Source: Castellaniella sp040276065 (GTDB lineage: Bacteria > Pseudomonadota > Gammaproteobacteria > Burkholderiales > Burkholderiaceae_B). From it: a DNA stretch of 64,000 nt. Shown here piece by piece: positions 1 through 8,964 of the stretch. The notes beneath the pieces are model-generated. The model was not told the origin of the DNA. It was given only the letters and a program-made list of their open reading frames with translations, and made no database searches. The stretch's first letter is position 1; every line of letters starts with the position of its first letter. The position numbers and the translations under genes were made by a program. The DNA lies in the NCBI RefSeq assembly GCF_040276065.1, contig NZ_JBELOI010000002.1, positions 124,001 to 188,000 of the forward strand, read 5' to 3'.

Positions 1-65
1 AACGCCAGGACATGATGCGGCCCCCTGGTCAGAAAATCGATCCATCGCCGACATTGTAAAGGACG

Positions 66-1673
66 CTAGACCCCGGCGCCGAACACCTGGCCCGCATGTT
101 CGCGCATGGCGTGAAACTCGACGGCCGGGTAGAGTTCCTGCGCGACGCGTAGCTGGGCGGGCGAGCTCGCCAGGAAAGCGGCCGCATCCACGACATCGTG
201 GGCGATATTGGCGGCGTTGGCGTCCATGAATTTTTTCAAGGCCTTGGGATCTTCGCTGGTGATCCAGCGGGCGAGGCTGTAGCGCGAGGGCATCAGGCGC
301 GCCTCGACTCCATATTCGGTCTTGAGGCGATGGGCCACCACCTCGAACTGGAGTTGGCCCACCGCGCCCAGCAGCAGCGCACCGCCCGCAGCCTGAGGCC
401 GGAAGACCTGAATGGCGCCTTCCTCGCCGAGTTGGGTGAGGCCCGTGCGCAACTGCTTGGTGCGTAGGGGGTCCTTGACCTCGACGGCCTGGAACAGCTC
501 GGGGGCAAAGAACGGCAGCCCGGTGAAGGCCAGTGTCTCGCCCTCGGTGAGCACGTCGCCCAATTGCAGGATTCCGTGATTGGGGATGCCGATGATGTCG
601 CCCGCGTAGGCCTCCTCGAGGATCTCGCGCCGCTGCGACAGAAAAGACACCACGTTGTTCGGCCGGATCTCCTTGCCGTTGCGCCCGACTTTCAGGCGCA
701 TGCCGCGTTGGAAATGCCCCGAGCTGACCCGCACGAAGGCCACGCGGTCACGGTGGGCAGGGTCCATGTTCGCCTGCACCTTGAAGACGATACCGGTAAA
801 GCGCGGCTCGTCGGGCCGGACGAGCCGCTCGACGGCCTGCCTCGGGCCGGGCGCCGGCGCCTGCTCGACCAGGGCGTCCAGCACCTCGCGAACGCCGAAA
901 TTGTTGATCGCCGAGCCAAAGAATACCGGTGTCTGTCGGCCAGCGAGGAAGGCCTCGCGGTCGAACGCGGGCACTGCGCCCGAGATCAGCTCGATTTCCT
1001 CGCGCGCCTTGGCGTAGGCGTCGCCGAAGCGCGCGAAGATGGCCGGGTTGTCCAGGCCCTCGATGGTTTCGTCGTCATCATGATGACGTTCGGAACCCGC
1101 CTTGAAGACGCGCATGCGGTCGTTGCGGATGTCGAAGACCCCGCCGAAATGCCGGCCCATCCCCACGGGCCAGGAGAATGGAATCGCGTCCATCCCCAGG
1201 TGTGCCTCGATTTCCGAGAGCAGGTCCAGCGGCTCGCGCACCTCGCGGTCGAGTTTGTTGACGAAGGTGATGATGGGCGTGTTGCGTGCGCGGCAGACCT
1301 GCAGCAGGCGGATGGTCTGGGGTTCGACGCCGTTGCCCGCGTCGATCACCATCAGGGCCGCATCCACGGCGGTCAGCACGCGGTAGGTGTCCTCTGAAAA
1401 GTCCTGGTGGCCCGGGGTGTCGAGCAGATTGATCACACAATCGCGGTATTCCATCTGCATCACCGATGAGGCGACGGAGATCCCGCGCTGTTTTTCGATC
1501 TCCATCCAGTCCGAGGAGGCGTGGCGGCTGGCCTTGCGCGCCTTGACGCTGCCCGCGATCTGGATGGCGCCTGCAAACAGCAGGAGCTTTTCAGTCAGGG
1601 TGGTCTTGCCCGCGTCCGGGTGCGAGATGATGGCAAAAGTGCGTCGCCGAGCGACTTCGTCAGACAGGCTCAT
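66..1673 (-). CDS. prfC: Peptide chain release factor 3 (RF3)
   Basis: RF3 is the cytosolic translational GTPase that recycles RF1/RF2 from the ribosome after peptide release. The 535-residue protein has the family's usual length. G motifs are visible in order: SHPDAGKTT (residues 17-25), RGIS in switch I (63-66), DTPGH (85-89), NKLD (139-142) and a G5-like GSAIN near 253. EF-Tu-like domain 2 and the RF3 C-terminal domain follow. The ATG start directly precedes the conserved N-terminus. It is the last gene of a same-strand series rhlE, RhtB exporter, prfC, about 30 bases after the exporter gene. Nothing is missing or truncated. Identification is close to certain from the motifs and length. 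Confidence 0.97.
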   Translation of the reverse strand: MSLSDEVARRRTFAIISHPDAGKTTLTEKLLLFAGAIQIAGSVKARKASRHASSDWMEIEKQRGISVASSVMQMEYRDCVINLLDTPGHQDFSEDTYRVLTAVDAALMVIDAGNGVEPQTIRLLQVCRARNTPIITFVNKLDREVREPLDLLSEIEAHLGMDAIPFSWPVGMGRHFGGVFDIRNDRMRVFKAGSERHHDDDETIEGLDNPAIFARFGDAYAKAREEIELISGAVPAFDREAFLAGRQTPVFFGSAINNFGVREVLDALVEQAPAPGPRQAVERLVRPDEPRFTGIVFKVQANMDPAHRDRVAFVRVSSGHFQRGMRLKVGRNGKEIRPNNVVSFLSQRREILEEAYAGDIIGIPNHGILQLGDVLTEGETLAFTGLPFFAPELFQAVEVKDPLRTKQLRTGLTQLGEEGAIQVFRPQAAGGALLLGAVGQLQFEVVAHRLKTEYGVEARLMPSRYSLARWITSEDPKALKKFMDANAANIAHDVVDAAAFLASSPAQLRVAQELYPAVEFHAMREHAGQVFGAGV

Positions 1674-1704
1674 GGGTCGATGTCGAGGGAGGCCGGCTGT
1701 GGAT

Positions 1705-2334
1705 TCATTCCTTGTGGCTCAGGGTGGCCAGGACCGTGCCGGCGAGGATGAACAGCGCGCCGAATCCGCGATTGAGCCAGCGCACGTGACGCGGCTGGCG
1801 CAGCAGATGCAAGATGCGCGCGGCGAGCGAAGTATAGCAAGTCATGGCCACCAGGTCGGTGAAGCACAGGGTTGCGCCGATGATCACGTACTGGATGGGC
1901 AGGGGCTGGCCGACATTCAGGAATTGGGGCACCACCGCCAGGAGAAACATGGTGCCCTTGGGGTTGGTGATGTTGACCAGATAGCCGTGAGCGAGCTGAT
2001 CGCGGATCGGGTGGCCATCGGCGGGCCGGGCCTCGACCGCGACGGGCGCGGCATCGGTGCGGAACTGGCGCACACCCAGATACACCAGGTAGGCCACGCC
2101 GATCCACTTGACGGCGGTGAAGGCCGGCTCGGAGGTCGCCAGCAATGCACCCAGCCCCACAGCGACGACCAGCAACTGGCAGAGGATGCCCAGTTGCAGG
2201 CCGAGGATCGTCCAGCGGCCGTGGCGGAAGCCGTATTTCAGGCCGGAGGCCATGGCCGAGATCGCCCCTGGGCCTGGGGAAAACGAGATTGCCCAGGAAG
2301 CGGCAAAGAAGGCGAGCCAGGTGGAAAGGGCCAT
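1705..2334 (-). CDS. LysE/RhtB family amino-acid exporter
   Basis: This is a 209-residue inner-membrane protein of the LysE/RhtB family, which exports amino acids or related metabolites by proton exchange. It shows the N-terminal family signature SFSPGPGA (residues 17-24) and about six hydrophobic segments, the normal size and topology. A central variable loop around residues 105-125 carries charged residues. It lies between rhlE and prfC on the same strand with short gaps, so co-transcription is possible but there is no obvious functional link. The upstream ribosome binding site is weak. The exported substrate cannot be told from sequence; homologues are variously threonine, homoserine, leucine or lysine exporters. 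Confidence 0.88.
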   Translation of the reverse strand: MALSTWLAFFAASWAISFSPGPGAISAMASGLKYGFRHGRWTILGLQLGILCQLLVVAVGLGALLATSEPAFTAVKWIGVAYLVYLGVRQFRTDAAPVAVEARPADGHPIRDQLAHGYLVNITNPKGTMFLLAVVPQFLNVGQPLPIQYVIIGATLCFTDLVAMTCYTSLAARILHLLRQPRHVRWLNRGFGALFILAGTVLATLSHKE

Positions 2335-2369
2335 GGTGCGGGATCGTGAGCAGGCGGTGTTCCGAGAGG

Positions 2370-3791
2370 TCAGTCGGCCTTTTGCAGCAGGGCGACGCCG
2401 GCGGGACGGCTGCGGCCGCGCTCGCGCGGCGCCTGACTGCCGCGGTTTCCGGCGCCGGGTGCGGCCGGGCCGCGACCCCCCTGGCCGCCGCGGCCGCTGC
2501 GCGCCGCGCCGGGGCGTCGATCCTGGCCGGGCGTTGCGCGCCGCTCGTCGCGCGGGCCCCGTCCACCGCGCCCGCCATCCTGCTGGCGGAGCTGGTCGCG
2601 GCGCTCGCGGTCATCGAGCGCGGAGTCCGTGGTGACCATCGCGCCGGGGTTCCAGCCTTCAATGGCTTGCTGCTCGATCGGTTTCTTGATCAGGCGCTCG
2701 ATGGCGCGCAGCAGCTTGATCTCGGACTGATCCACCAGCGACAGCGCCGAGCCGGGGCTGCCGGCGCGGCCCGTGCGGCCGATGCGGTGCACGTAGTCCT
2801 CGGGCACGTTGGGCAGCTCGAAGTTCACAACCTGGGGCAATTGGTCGATATCCAGGCCGCGGGCGGCGATGTCGGTGGCCACCAGCACGGCGACCTTGCC
2901 CTCCTTGAAGCCCGCCAGGGCCTTGGTGCGCGCCGCCTGGCTCTTGTTGCCATGGATCGCCGCGGCCGACAGGCCGTCCTTGACGAGTTTTTCAGCCAAG
3001 CGGTTCGCACCGTGCTTGGTGCGGGTGAAGACCAGCACCTGGTGCCAGCCGCTGCCGCGGATGATGTGGCTGAGCAGGTCGCGCTTGTGGGACTGCTCGG
3101 TCATGACCATGCGCTGGGTGACCAGCTCGGAGGCCGTGTTGCGGCGCGCGACCGAGACCTCGCTGGCATGGTTCAGCACGCCCTTGGCCAATTCGCGGAT
3201 CTCGTCCGAGAACGTGGCCGAGAACAGCAGGTTCTGGCGTTTGGCGGGCAGCAGCGCGAGGATGCGGCGGATGTCGCGGATGAAGCCCATGTCCAGCATG
3301 CGGTCGGCCTCGTCCAGCACCAGGATCTCGACGCCCGAGAGGTCCACGGTCTTTTGCTGGGCGTGGTCGAGCAGGCGCCCAGGCGTGGCCACCAGGATGT
3401 CCACGGGTTTCTTCAGGGCGCTGATCTGCGGATTGATGTTGACGCCGCCGAACATCACCATGGAGTGGATGCGGGTGTGCTTGCCGTACAGGCGCACGGA
3501 TTCCTCGACCTGCGCGGTCAGTTCGCGCGTCGGTGTCAGCACCAGCACACGCGGACGGCCCGGACGGCGTGCGGCGAGGGGCCGATTGATCAGGGTATGC
3601 AGGATCGGCAGGGTGAAGCCGGCCGTCTTGCCGGTGCCGGTCTGGGCGGCGGCAAGCAGGTCGCCGCCCTCGATCACGCGCGGGATGGCCTGCGCCTGGA
3701 TCGGGGTGGGCTGGGTATAGCCGGCGTCGGTGACGGCGCGCAACAAGGGTTCCGCCAAGCCTAGCGAGGCAAACGTAATGTGTGTTTCCAA
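2370..3791 (-). CDS. rhlE: DEAD-box ATP-dependent RNA helicase, RhlE type
   Basis: This cytosolic RNA helicase is thought to act in ribosome assembly and RNA turnover. The 473-residue protein has an F-Q motif (F7, Q32), motif I AAQTGTGKT (48-56), PTREL, TPGRL, the DEAD box VLDEADRMLD, SAT, and HRIGRTGRAG (motif VI). After about residue 370 the tail is low-complexity and Arg/Gly-rich, typical of RhlE-class helicases and probably binding RNA. The start ATG is preceded by a long non-coding stretch (3792-4114), and a TATAAT hexamer on the minus strand at 3963-3968 implies a leader of about 165 nt. RhlE is favoured over DbpA or CsdA because of the short core followed directly by the basic tail. 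Confidence 0.93.
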   Translation of the reverse strand: METHITFASLGLAEPLLRAVTDAGYTQPTPIQAQAIPRVIEGGDLLAAAQTGTGKTAGFTLPILHTLINRPLAARRPGRPRVLVLTPTRELTAQVEESVRLYGKHTRIHSMVMFGGVNINPQISALKKPVDILVATPGRLLDHAQQKTVDLSGVEILVLDEADRMLDMGFIRDIRRILALLPAKRQNLLFSATFSDEIRELAKGVLNHASEVSVARRNTASELVTQRMVMTEQSHKRDLLSHIIRGSGWHQVLVFTRTKHGANRLAEKLVKDGLSAAAIHGNKSQAARTKALAGFKEGKVAVLVATDIAARGLDIDQLPQVVNFELPNVPEDYVHRIGRTGRAGSPGSALSLVDQSEIKLLRAIERLIKKPIEQQAIEGWNPGAMVTTDSALDDRERRDQLRQQDGGRGGRGPRDERRATPGQDRRPGAARSGRGGQGGRGPAAPGAGNRGSQAPRERGRSRPAGVALLQKAD

Positions 3792-4114
3792 GGATACGAC
3801 TCCAGCGACCGCCTATCGCTCGAGTCGAGGGATACCAATCGAGGCTGACGAATGAAGGGGTTGAAACAGGTTGGGAGGGCCTATGCAAGCCGCGCCGGAA
3901 GGCGGCGGCCGGTGACGGCCCGACAGGTCCGCACGGCGACTGGTAGGCCGTGCAAGCCTGCCATTATAGCGTCGCGCCGCCATCGCGTGTAGAGGTTTCG
4001 GCGGGCCCGCAAAGCGGGCGACTTCGTAACCGGACGCCGGGCGGCGGCCGCGCGACTGGCCCTAAAATAGAGCCTCGAGCGCCGGACTTGCGGGCGCGTC
4101 TACGAGGGGAAAGC
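3792..4114. promoter_or_regulatory. Divergent intergenic region rhlE / lemA
   Basis: This 323-base gap has no convincing gene. On the minus strand a perfect TATAAT (positions 3968-3963) with a poor -35 (TACACG, 17-base spacer) could start the rhlE transcript, giving a leader of about 165 nt with several GC-rich self-complementary stretches. On the plus strand TAAAAT (4063-4068) is a possible -10 for lemA, with no recognisable -35. A purine-rich GAGGGGA (4104-4110) is the lemA ribosome binding site. Promoter calls are inference from hexamer matches only. Confidence 0.4.
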
Positions 4115-4726
4115 ATGATCAAGCGATGGGCGGCGCTGGCCGCGGCGGTGTTGGCGTCCCTGCTGCTGTCGGGCTGCGGATACAACGAGATCCAGCGCAT
4201 GGACGAGCAGGTCAAGGCGGAATGGTCCCAGGCGTTGAACCAATACGAGCGGCGCGCCGACCTGGTGCCTAAGCTGGTGTCCTCGGTCAACGCCTATATG
4301 GTCAATGAGCGCACGTTGCTCAAAGAAGTGACCGAGGCGCGCGCCCGCGTTGGCGAGATCCGCGTGACGGCCGATGACCTCGACGATCCCGCGCTGATGG
4401 CGCGGTTCGAACAGGCCCAGGGCGCCTTGTCCTCGAGCCTGTCGCGGCTGCTGGCCGTGTCCGAGAATTATCCCGCCTTGAAGAGCGATGGCCTGTTCCG
4501 CGACCTGATGACGCAGCTCGAGGGCACCGAGAACCGCATCGCGGTGGCGCGCGAGCGCTACGTCCGCTCGGTGCAGGCCTACAACCAGACGATACGCGAG
4601 TTCCCGACCCTGCTGACCGCCAAGGTCATGGGTTATGAGCTCAAGCCGCAATACGGGCTGGACAAGGCCGCCGAGGTCATGCGCGATCCCGAGGTGAAGT
4701 TCGACGTGCCGGCGCAGGCGAAATGA
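4115..4726 (+). CDS. lemA: LemA family lipoprotein
   Basis: This is a LemA-family protein of 203 residues, made mostly of long alpha helices and anchored to a membrane. The start at 4115 was chosen over upstream in-frame codons because GAGGGGA sits just ahead of it and it begins a clean lipoprotein signal peptide: MIKRWAAL, a hydrophobic stretch, then LLSGC with the lipidated cysteine at residue 21. The conserved RADLVPKLV and the NRIAVARERY / YNQ region are present. The stop overlaps the start of the next gene (ATGA at 4723-4726), indicating translational coupling. LemA with a TPM-domain partner is a common bacterial pair; the biochemical role is not established. Confidence 0.92.
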   Translation: MIKRWAALAAAVLASLLLSGCGYNEIQRMDEQVKAEWSQALNQYERRADLVPKLVSSVNAYMVNERTLLKEVTEARARVGEIRVTADDLDDPALMARFEQAQGALSSSLSRLLAVSENYPALKSDGLFRDLMTQLEGTENRIAVARERYVRSVQAYNQTIREFPTLLTAKVMGYELKPQYGLDKAAEVMRDPEVKFDVPAQAK

Positions 4727-5613
4727 GGTCTGTGGCCCATTGGGTGATGGCGCAGAGCCTGGCGCGCGGGCTGCGGGCCGCCGCTCTGGCCTGGATCTGC
4801 CTGTGGGGGGCGGCGGCGCTGGCGGCGCCGGCCGCCCCTGCGGAAATCCCGGTGCCTCAATGGACGGGGCCCGTGATGGATCAGTCCGCGACGCTCGCTC
4901 CCGGCCAGCTGCGGGCGCTGTCGGACAAGCTGCGCGAGCTGGAACGTTCCACCGGCGCACAGCTCTATGTGCTGATCGTGCCGACCACCGGACCGGATTC
5001 GATCGAGCAATACGCGCGCCGCGTGTTCGAACAGTGGGAAGTCGGCCGCAAGGGGGTGGATGACGGGATCGTCCTGGTGGTGGCCAAGGACGACCGCAGC
5101 CTGCGCATAGAGACCGGGTACGGCCTGGAAGGTGCGGTGACGGACTTGCAGGCCGGGCGCATTATTCGCGAACAGATCACGCCGCATTTCACGTTTGGCG
5201 ATTTCTATGCCGGGATCGATGCCGGCGTGGACGCGCTGATCGCGCTGATCCGCGGCGAGCCGCTGCCCGCGCCCGCGACAGAGGACGATGAGCCGGTCTT
5301 CATGCTGGCGCCGCTGTCCTTCCTCGCCCTGGTGGTGCCGCCCGTCATGGGCGCCTTTTTGCTGGGCGCGTTCGCCTACGTGCTGTTCGAGAGCCTATGG
5401 CTGGCCGTGCTCGCCGCGGTGGTGGGATTCGGCCTGTCCTGGCTGGGGCGCAGCATGGGGCTTGCGCGGCGTTTTGGGGGCCGCCGCAGCGGCCGCTGGC
5501 CGGACGATCGAGGCGGCGGTGGATTTGGCGGCGGCGGCGGTTTCGGCGGTGGTGGCGGTGGTGGCGGCGGCGGGGGACGCGGCGGCGGCGGTGGGGCGTC
5601 GGGAAGCTGGTAG
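4723..5613 (+). CDS. TPM-domain membrane protein (YgcG-like)
   Basis: The protein has 296 residues. An N-terminal signal sequence ends near AALA at about residue 35. A TPM (TLP18.3/Psb32/MOLO-1) domain follows at about 45-175 with typical TGAQLYVLIV, DDGIVLVVAKDDR and RIETGYGLEGAV segments. Two hydrophobic segments (about 192-245) and a Gly-rich tail ending GASGSW complete it. The domain faces the periplasm or outside, and the tail is characteristic of this family. It is translationally coupled to lemA through an ATGA overlap. TPM proteins have been linked to stress tolerance and protein quality control, but no activity can be assigned here. The tail-coding DNA is an almost pure GGC/GGT repeat. 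Confidence 0.88.
   Translation: MRSVAHWVMAQSLARGLRAAALAWICLWGAAALAAPAAPAEIPVPQWTGPVMDQSATLAPGQLRALSDKLRELERSTGAQLYVLIVPTTGPDSIEQYARRVFEQWEVGRKGVDDGIVLVVAKDDRSLRIETGYGLEGAVTDLQAGRIIREQITPHFTFGDFYAGIDAGVDALIALIRGEPLPAPATEDDEPVFMLAPLSFLALVVPPVMGAFLLGAFAYVLFESLWLAVLAAVVGFGLSWLGRSMGLARRFGGRRSGRWPDDRGGGGFGGGGGFGGGGGGGGGGGRGGGGGASGSW
5511..5600 (+). repeat. GGC/GGT-rich low-complexity tract
   Basis: About 90 bases consist mainly of GGC, GGT and GGG codons interrupted by phenylalanine codons. They encode the Gly-rich tail of the TPM protein. Such tracts are prone to slippage and sequencing error; the frame stays open here and ends in the expected GASGSW. Confidence 0.8.
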
Positions 5614-5627
5614 GTGTTGGCGCGCCG

Positions 5628-7067
5628 CTACAGCTCCGCATCGAGGACGGCGGCCAGGCGGCCGACGAGGACCTCGCGGCGCGGATCGGCGGCCGGCGCG
5701 TCGCCGAGCGACGACCATTCCGGATGCCCGCGCGCCTCGCGCAGGATCGGCCGGACCGCCTCGGGCAGCGCGGCGCCGGGCATGGCGTCCGGCGCCGCCG
5801 TCCCGGCGGCGGCATCCGTGGTCTCGGCGGGCGGGGCCAGCATCCTGCCATCGATCGGCTGCCACGCGGCGTGTCCCCGCTGCTCGAGGGCGCGCGCCAG
5901 CGCCAGCTGCCGCAGGCCCAGCAGTTGCAGCACCGGATCATCGACCGTGATTTCCATATAGCCGGCGATGCGACCCACCAGACGTTTGCCCCATTGGTTT
6001 GCGCCTTGCCACAGGCCGCCGACTGCCGCACCCAGCAGCGTTGCGGCGCCCAGGCTCAGGCCGCCGGTGAAGACGTCGATGGTGGCTCCGGCCATGGCTC
6101 CGGTGGCCACACCCTTGCCGACCTGGATGCCGAAGGCCTTGAGTGCCTGCGGGTTGAACAAGTCCATGCCCCAGCGCTCACCCTCCAGCGGCAACGGGTG
6201 GTGCGGAAAGGTCGAACGGCTGAAGCGATAGCGCTTCAACAGGGCCTGGACGCACTGCTGTTCGCGGTCGCGGGTGCGTTTGCGCAGGCTCACGGTGATC
6301 GCGGCCATATCGGTCGAATCCTGGGGGCAGAGCAGGCGCAAGGCGGCGGCATCCATCAGCAGTTCGGCGATCAGGCGTGCGGCGTCCGCGCGCCGCCGCA
6401 GGCGCTGCGCCTTGAGGTCGGTGCGCAGGCGCGCCAGGGTGTCGCCGCGGCGATCCAGCATCAGGGCCAGCCGATCGATCAGTTGCGCCTCGCCGTCCAG
6501 GGCGGGTGCCACGGTATCGAAGTCCACGGTCGCGTGCAGGCCGAGCCGGGCCAGAGCCTCGCGCCAGGCATCGGCCTGGCTGTTCAGGCTGTGCGTGAAA
6601 TTGAGTACCGGCAGGATGGGGCGCCCGCAGGAGGCCAGCAGGCCGAGCTCGTCTCGGTGCTTGGCCAGCACCGGGTCGCGCACATCAATGACATAGAGGG
6701 CGGCATCGCACTCGAGCACAGTGGACAGAACGCGGGTCTCTTGTTCGAATCGCTGGACGGCCTCGGGGCTCTCGAGCAACCGGCGGATGCGCTCGGGGCC
6801 GTCCGGCCGCTCATCGGGCCGCACCAGCCGCTCGATGGTGTCGAGGACGGCCATGCCGTCCTCCAGGCCCGGCGTATCGCGCAGGATCAGGATCGGCAGG
6901 CCGTCCTCGGCGAGCAGTTGCGCGCTTTCGACGTGCCGCGTGGTGCCTGGCTGGTCGGCCACCTCGCCAAAATCCGGGTCACGCAGCAAGGTGCGCAGCA
7001 GCGAGGTCTTGCCCGTGTTGGTATGGCCGACGACAGCCAGGTCGATGGGGGCGGTGGGCTCAGTCAT
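5628..7067 (-). CDS. DUF3482-domain GTPase
   Basis: This is a 479-residue predicted P-loop GTPase. The start at 7067 was chosen because GTPase homology begins there and because it overlaps the stop of the upstream DUF2868 gene by 8 bases; in-frame codons further upstream lie inside that gene. Motifs: G1 GHTNTGKTS (residues 14-22), G2-like PGTTRHVE (40-47), G3 DTPG (64-67). The G4 position reads NFTHS (156-160) instead of NKxD. The C-terminal third holds a glycine-zipper-like hydrophobic stretch (VGKGVATGAMAGATIDVFTG and following), suggesting membrane association. It is always paired with DUF2868 in relatives I know of; the function is unknown. Confidence 0.85.
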   Translation of the reverse strand: MTEPTAPIDLAVVGHTNTGKTSLLRTLLRDPDFGEVADQPGTTRHVESAQLLAEDGLPILILRDTPGLEDGMAVLDTIERLVRPDERPDGPERIRRLLESPEAVQRFEQETRVLSTVLECDAALYVIDVRDPVLAKHRDELGLLASCGRPILPVLNFTHSLNSQADAWREALARLGLHATVDFDTVAPALDGEAQLIDRLALMLDRRGDTLARLRTDLKAQRLRRRADAARLIAELLMDAAALRLLCPQDSTDMAAITVSLRKRTRDREQQCVQALLKRYRFSRSTFPHHPLPLEGERWGMDLFNPQALKAFGIQVGKGVATGAMAGATIDVFTGGLSLGAATLLGAAVGGLWQGANQWGKRLVGRIAGYMEITVDDPVLQLLGLRQLALARALEQRGHAAWQPIDGRMLAPPAETTDAAAGTAAPDAMPGAALPEAVRPILREARGHPEWSSLGDAPAADPRREVLVGRLAAVLDAEL

Positions 7068-8460
7068 GGTCGGGCGCGGGGCCGGCATCGGCCCAGTGTG
7101 CGAGGGAAGGGGTGATCGCGATGCCCTGTGCGTCCAGGGCCTCGCGCCATATCGCCGTGCGTCCGGGGCCATGCAGCAGCAGCACGTCGATGTGTGGACA
7201 CAGGCGTTGCAGTTCCGCGAGCCAGGCGCGGGTGCCCCGGTCGGGGGTCTGGCGCGCATCGCAGGCGAGCAGTAGGCGTTGCGGCGGCCGGCGGAGCTGG
7301 TCCACGATCCGTCGCCGATCCTCGCGGCTGTCACACAGGCCCATGTCGTGCGCCCAGGCGGGCAGCCCGGCCGGGGGCCAGTCGGTCGTGGGTCCCAGCT
7401 CGAAACCAAGCACGGCGTGGGCGCCGGTCAGCGCCGTGGGTGAAGGCCCCGTCCAGGGCCCCCGCGTCGCGGGGCCGGGCGCGGGTGCGTCGATGCCCAG
7501 GGTCCGGTGTCGCGGCATGAGGCGGTCCCGCAGCTCCAGCCATCCCGGCAGGCCCGGATCGATGTCCAGCGCGCGCAGCCGCCGTCGCGCGGCGAGGAGG
7601 CTCGCGAGCCCGGCGACCAGGCGCGGCAGCAGGCCCCACGCCAGGACGCAGCCGATCAGCCATGAGGACCATTGCGCCTGCGCGGCTGCGGAGAGGTCGT
7701 GCAGGCCGTCGCTGTGGACGATCACGGCGCCGTCGGGGACGGAAAATCCCAGCCAGGCTGGCAGGGCGCCCAGCGCGTGGGCGACGGACACGAAGGTCTC
7801 GGGCGACAGCAGGGTGGTTTCCCACTGGAAGGCATAGCGGCGGGTGCTGAGCAGCACCAGCAGCGTGGCCAGGGCCCCCGTGAATGCCGCAATCCAGGTG
7901 CCGTGGCTGATACCGCCCAGGACGTGGCGCCAGGCCCGGGCGCGTGCCAGGAGCGAGGCCAGGGCCTGCGCCGCCAGGGCCGCGTCGGGGCTGCGCGCGA
8001 GCTTCGCGGTCAGCCACAGCCAGAATCGGGAGAGCCCCGTTGACGGGGTGGCACCGGGCAGAAAACTCAGCAACCAGATCAACAGCGTCGCGGCGTGCGC
8101 GCCCAGCAGCGCGAGCAGGGCGAGGGCGAGGTTGACGGGCCTGTCGCCGGTGCCCAGGGCCGCCGCCGCGGTGCCCATGCCGGCGCCCAGGGCCAAGCCC
8201 CACACCAGGACCAGCGCGATGCGCGCGCTGGCGGCCCATTGGAGCAGGTGCCGCCGCAGTCCCTCGCGCTCGGCCAGCAGCCCGGCGCGCCGCAGGATGC
8301 GATCCCCCAGGTCGGGAGGGCCTTGCAGGACGAGGCGCAGTTCCGCCGCGTCATCGAGCGGCTCGCGGTGCGTCTCGCGCAGGCGTACCGCCTCGGCCTG
8401 CCAGTAGCGCAGAAAGCGTGGATCCGGTTTTGCAGGGGAGGAAGGGGTGTGGTGGGTCAT
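7060..8460 (-). CDS. DUF2868 domain-containing membrane protein
   Basis: This is a 466-residue uncharacterised membrane protein. After a soluble N-terminus (about 1-70) there are several hydrophobic segments: about 78-100, 110-130, a further one near 180-210, and one near 265-290. A soluble C-terminal region follows. The gene is first in a two-gene unit with the DUF3482 GTPase, which overlaps its 3' end by 8 bases, so the proteins are probably made in fixed ratio and may form a membrane complex. The family has no known reaction. The assignment rests on the pairing and overall architecture rather than a catalytic motif. Confidence 0.75.
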   Translation of the reverse strand: MTHHTPSSPAKPDPRFLRYWQAEAVRLRETHREPLDDAAELRLVLQGPPDLGDRILRRAGLLAEREGLRRHLLQWAASARIALVLVWGLALGAGMGTAAAALGTGDRPVNLALALLALLGAHAATLLIWLLSFLPGATPSTGLSRFWLWLTAKLARSPDAALAAQALASLLARARAWRHVLGGISHGTWIAAFTGALATLLVLLSTRRYAFQWETTLLSPETFVSVAHALGALPAWLGFSVPDGAVIVHSDGLHDLSAAAQAQWSSWLIGCVLAWGLLPRLVAGLASLLAARRRLRALDIDPGLPGWLELRDRLMPRHRTLGIDAPAPGPATRGPWTGPSPTALTGAHAVLGFELGPTTDWPPAGLPAWAHDMGLCDSREDRRRIVDQLRRPPQRLLLACDARQTPDRGTRAWLAELQRLCPHIDVLLLHGPGRTAIWREALDAQGIAITPSLAHWADAGPAPDHD

Positions 8461-8511
8461 CCGTGTCGCGGGCGGGGCGGCGGCCAGGGCCCCGTCCGCA
8501 GGGATGGCGCG

Positions 8512-8757
8512 TTAGGATTTCTTGATCAGGCCGTACACGAACAGCACGATGATGGCCCCGATGATGGAGCCGATCCAGCCCACGCCCTGGCCGACCTGAT
8601 ACAGGCCGAGCGCGGTCCCGAGGTAGCCAGCGACGACGGACCCGACGATCCCGAGAATCGTAGTCAGGATGATACCCAGTTTCTGGTCGCCGGGCATGAT
8701 CGCTCTGGCGATCAGGCCCACGATGAAGCCGACAATGATCATGCCGATGATGCTCAT
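8512..8757 (-). CDS. GlsB/YeaQ/YmgE family membrane protein
   Basis: This small inner-membrane protein of 81 residues has three hydrophobic helices, starting MSIIGMIIVGFIVG and containing the family's MPGDQKLG turn and GSVVAGYLG glycine-rich segment. The start at 8757 is chosen over an upstream in-frame ATG because GAGGAGA lies just ahead and the family N-terminus begins there. The family is described as transglycosylase-associated or stress-induced, but no activity has been shown that can be read from sequence. A good promoter lies upstream on the same strand (TGGACA-N16-TATCAT, 8834-8807). Confidence 0.88.
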   Translation of the reverse strand: MSIIGMIIVGFIVGLIARAIMPGDQKLGIILTTILGIVGSVVAGYLGTALGLYQVGQGVGWIGSIIGAIIVLFVYGLIKKS

Positions 8758-8806
8758 GGGGTGGTTCTCCTCGAGGTTGGCGGGTCGCAGAATCGCGGCT
8801 CGACTC

Positions 8807-8834
8807 ATGATAGCAAGCTGCCGGGTGCTGTCCA
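8807..8834 (-). promoter_or_regulatory. Sigma70-like promoter for the GlsB/YeaQ gene
   Basis: On the minus strand TGGACA (8834-8829; 5 of 6 to consensus) is separated by 16 bases from TATCAT (8812-8807; 5 of 6). Transcription would begin near 8800, giving a leader of about 43 nt before the start codon at 8757. Confidence 0.5.
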
Positions 8835-8964
8835 GGGCTGGAGCGCCATTGCGCACGTCAAGGAGTGTGAAGAAATGTATGTGAAAAACAGGCGCGCCCA
8901 GCCTCGCACCCGCCTCTCGCTAGAATAGCGGGGTCTGTGCGGCGCGTGCGAGGGGGGTGAGAAG

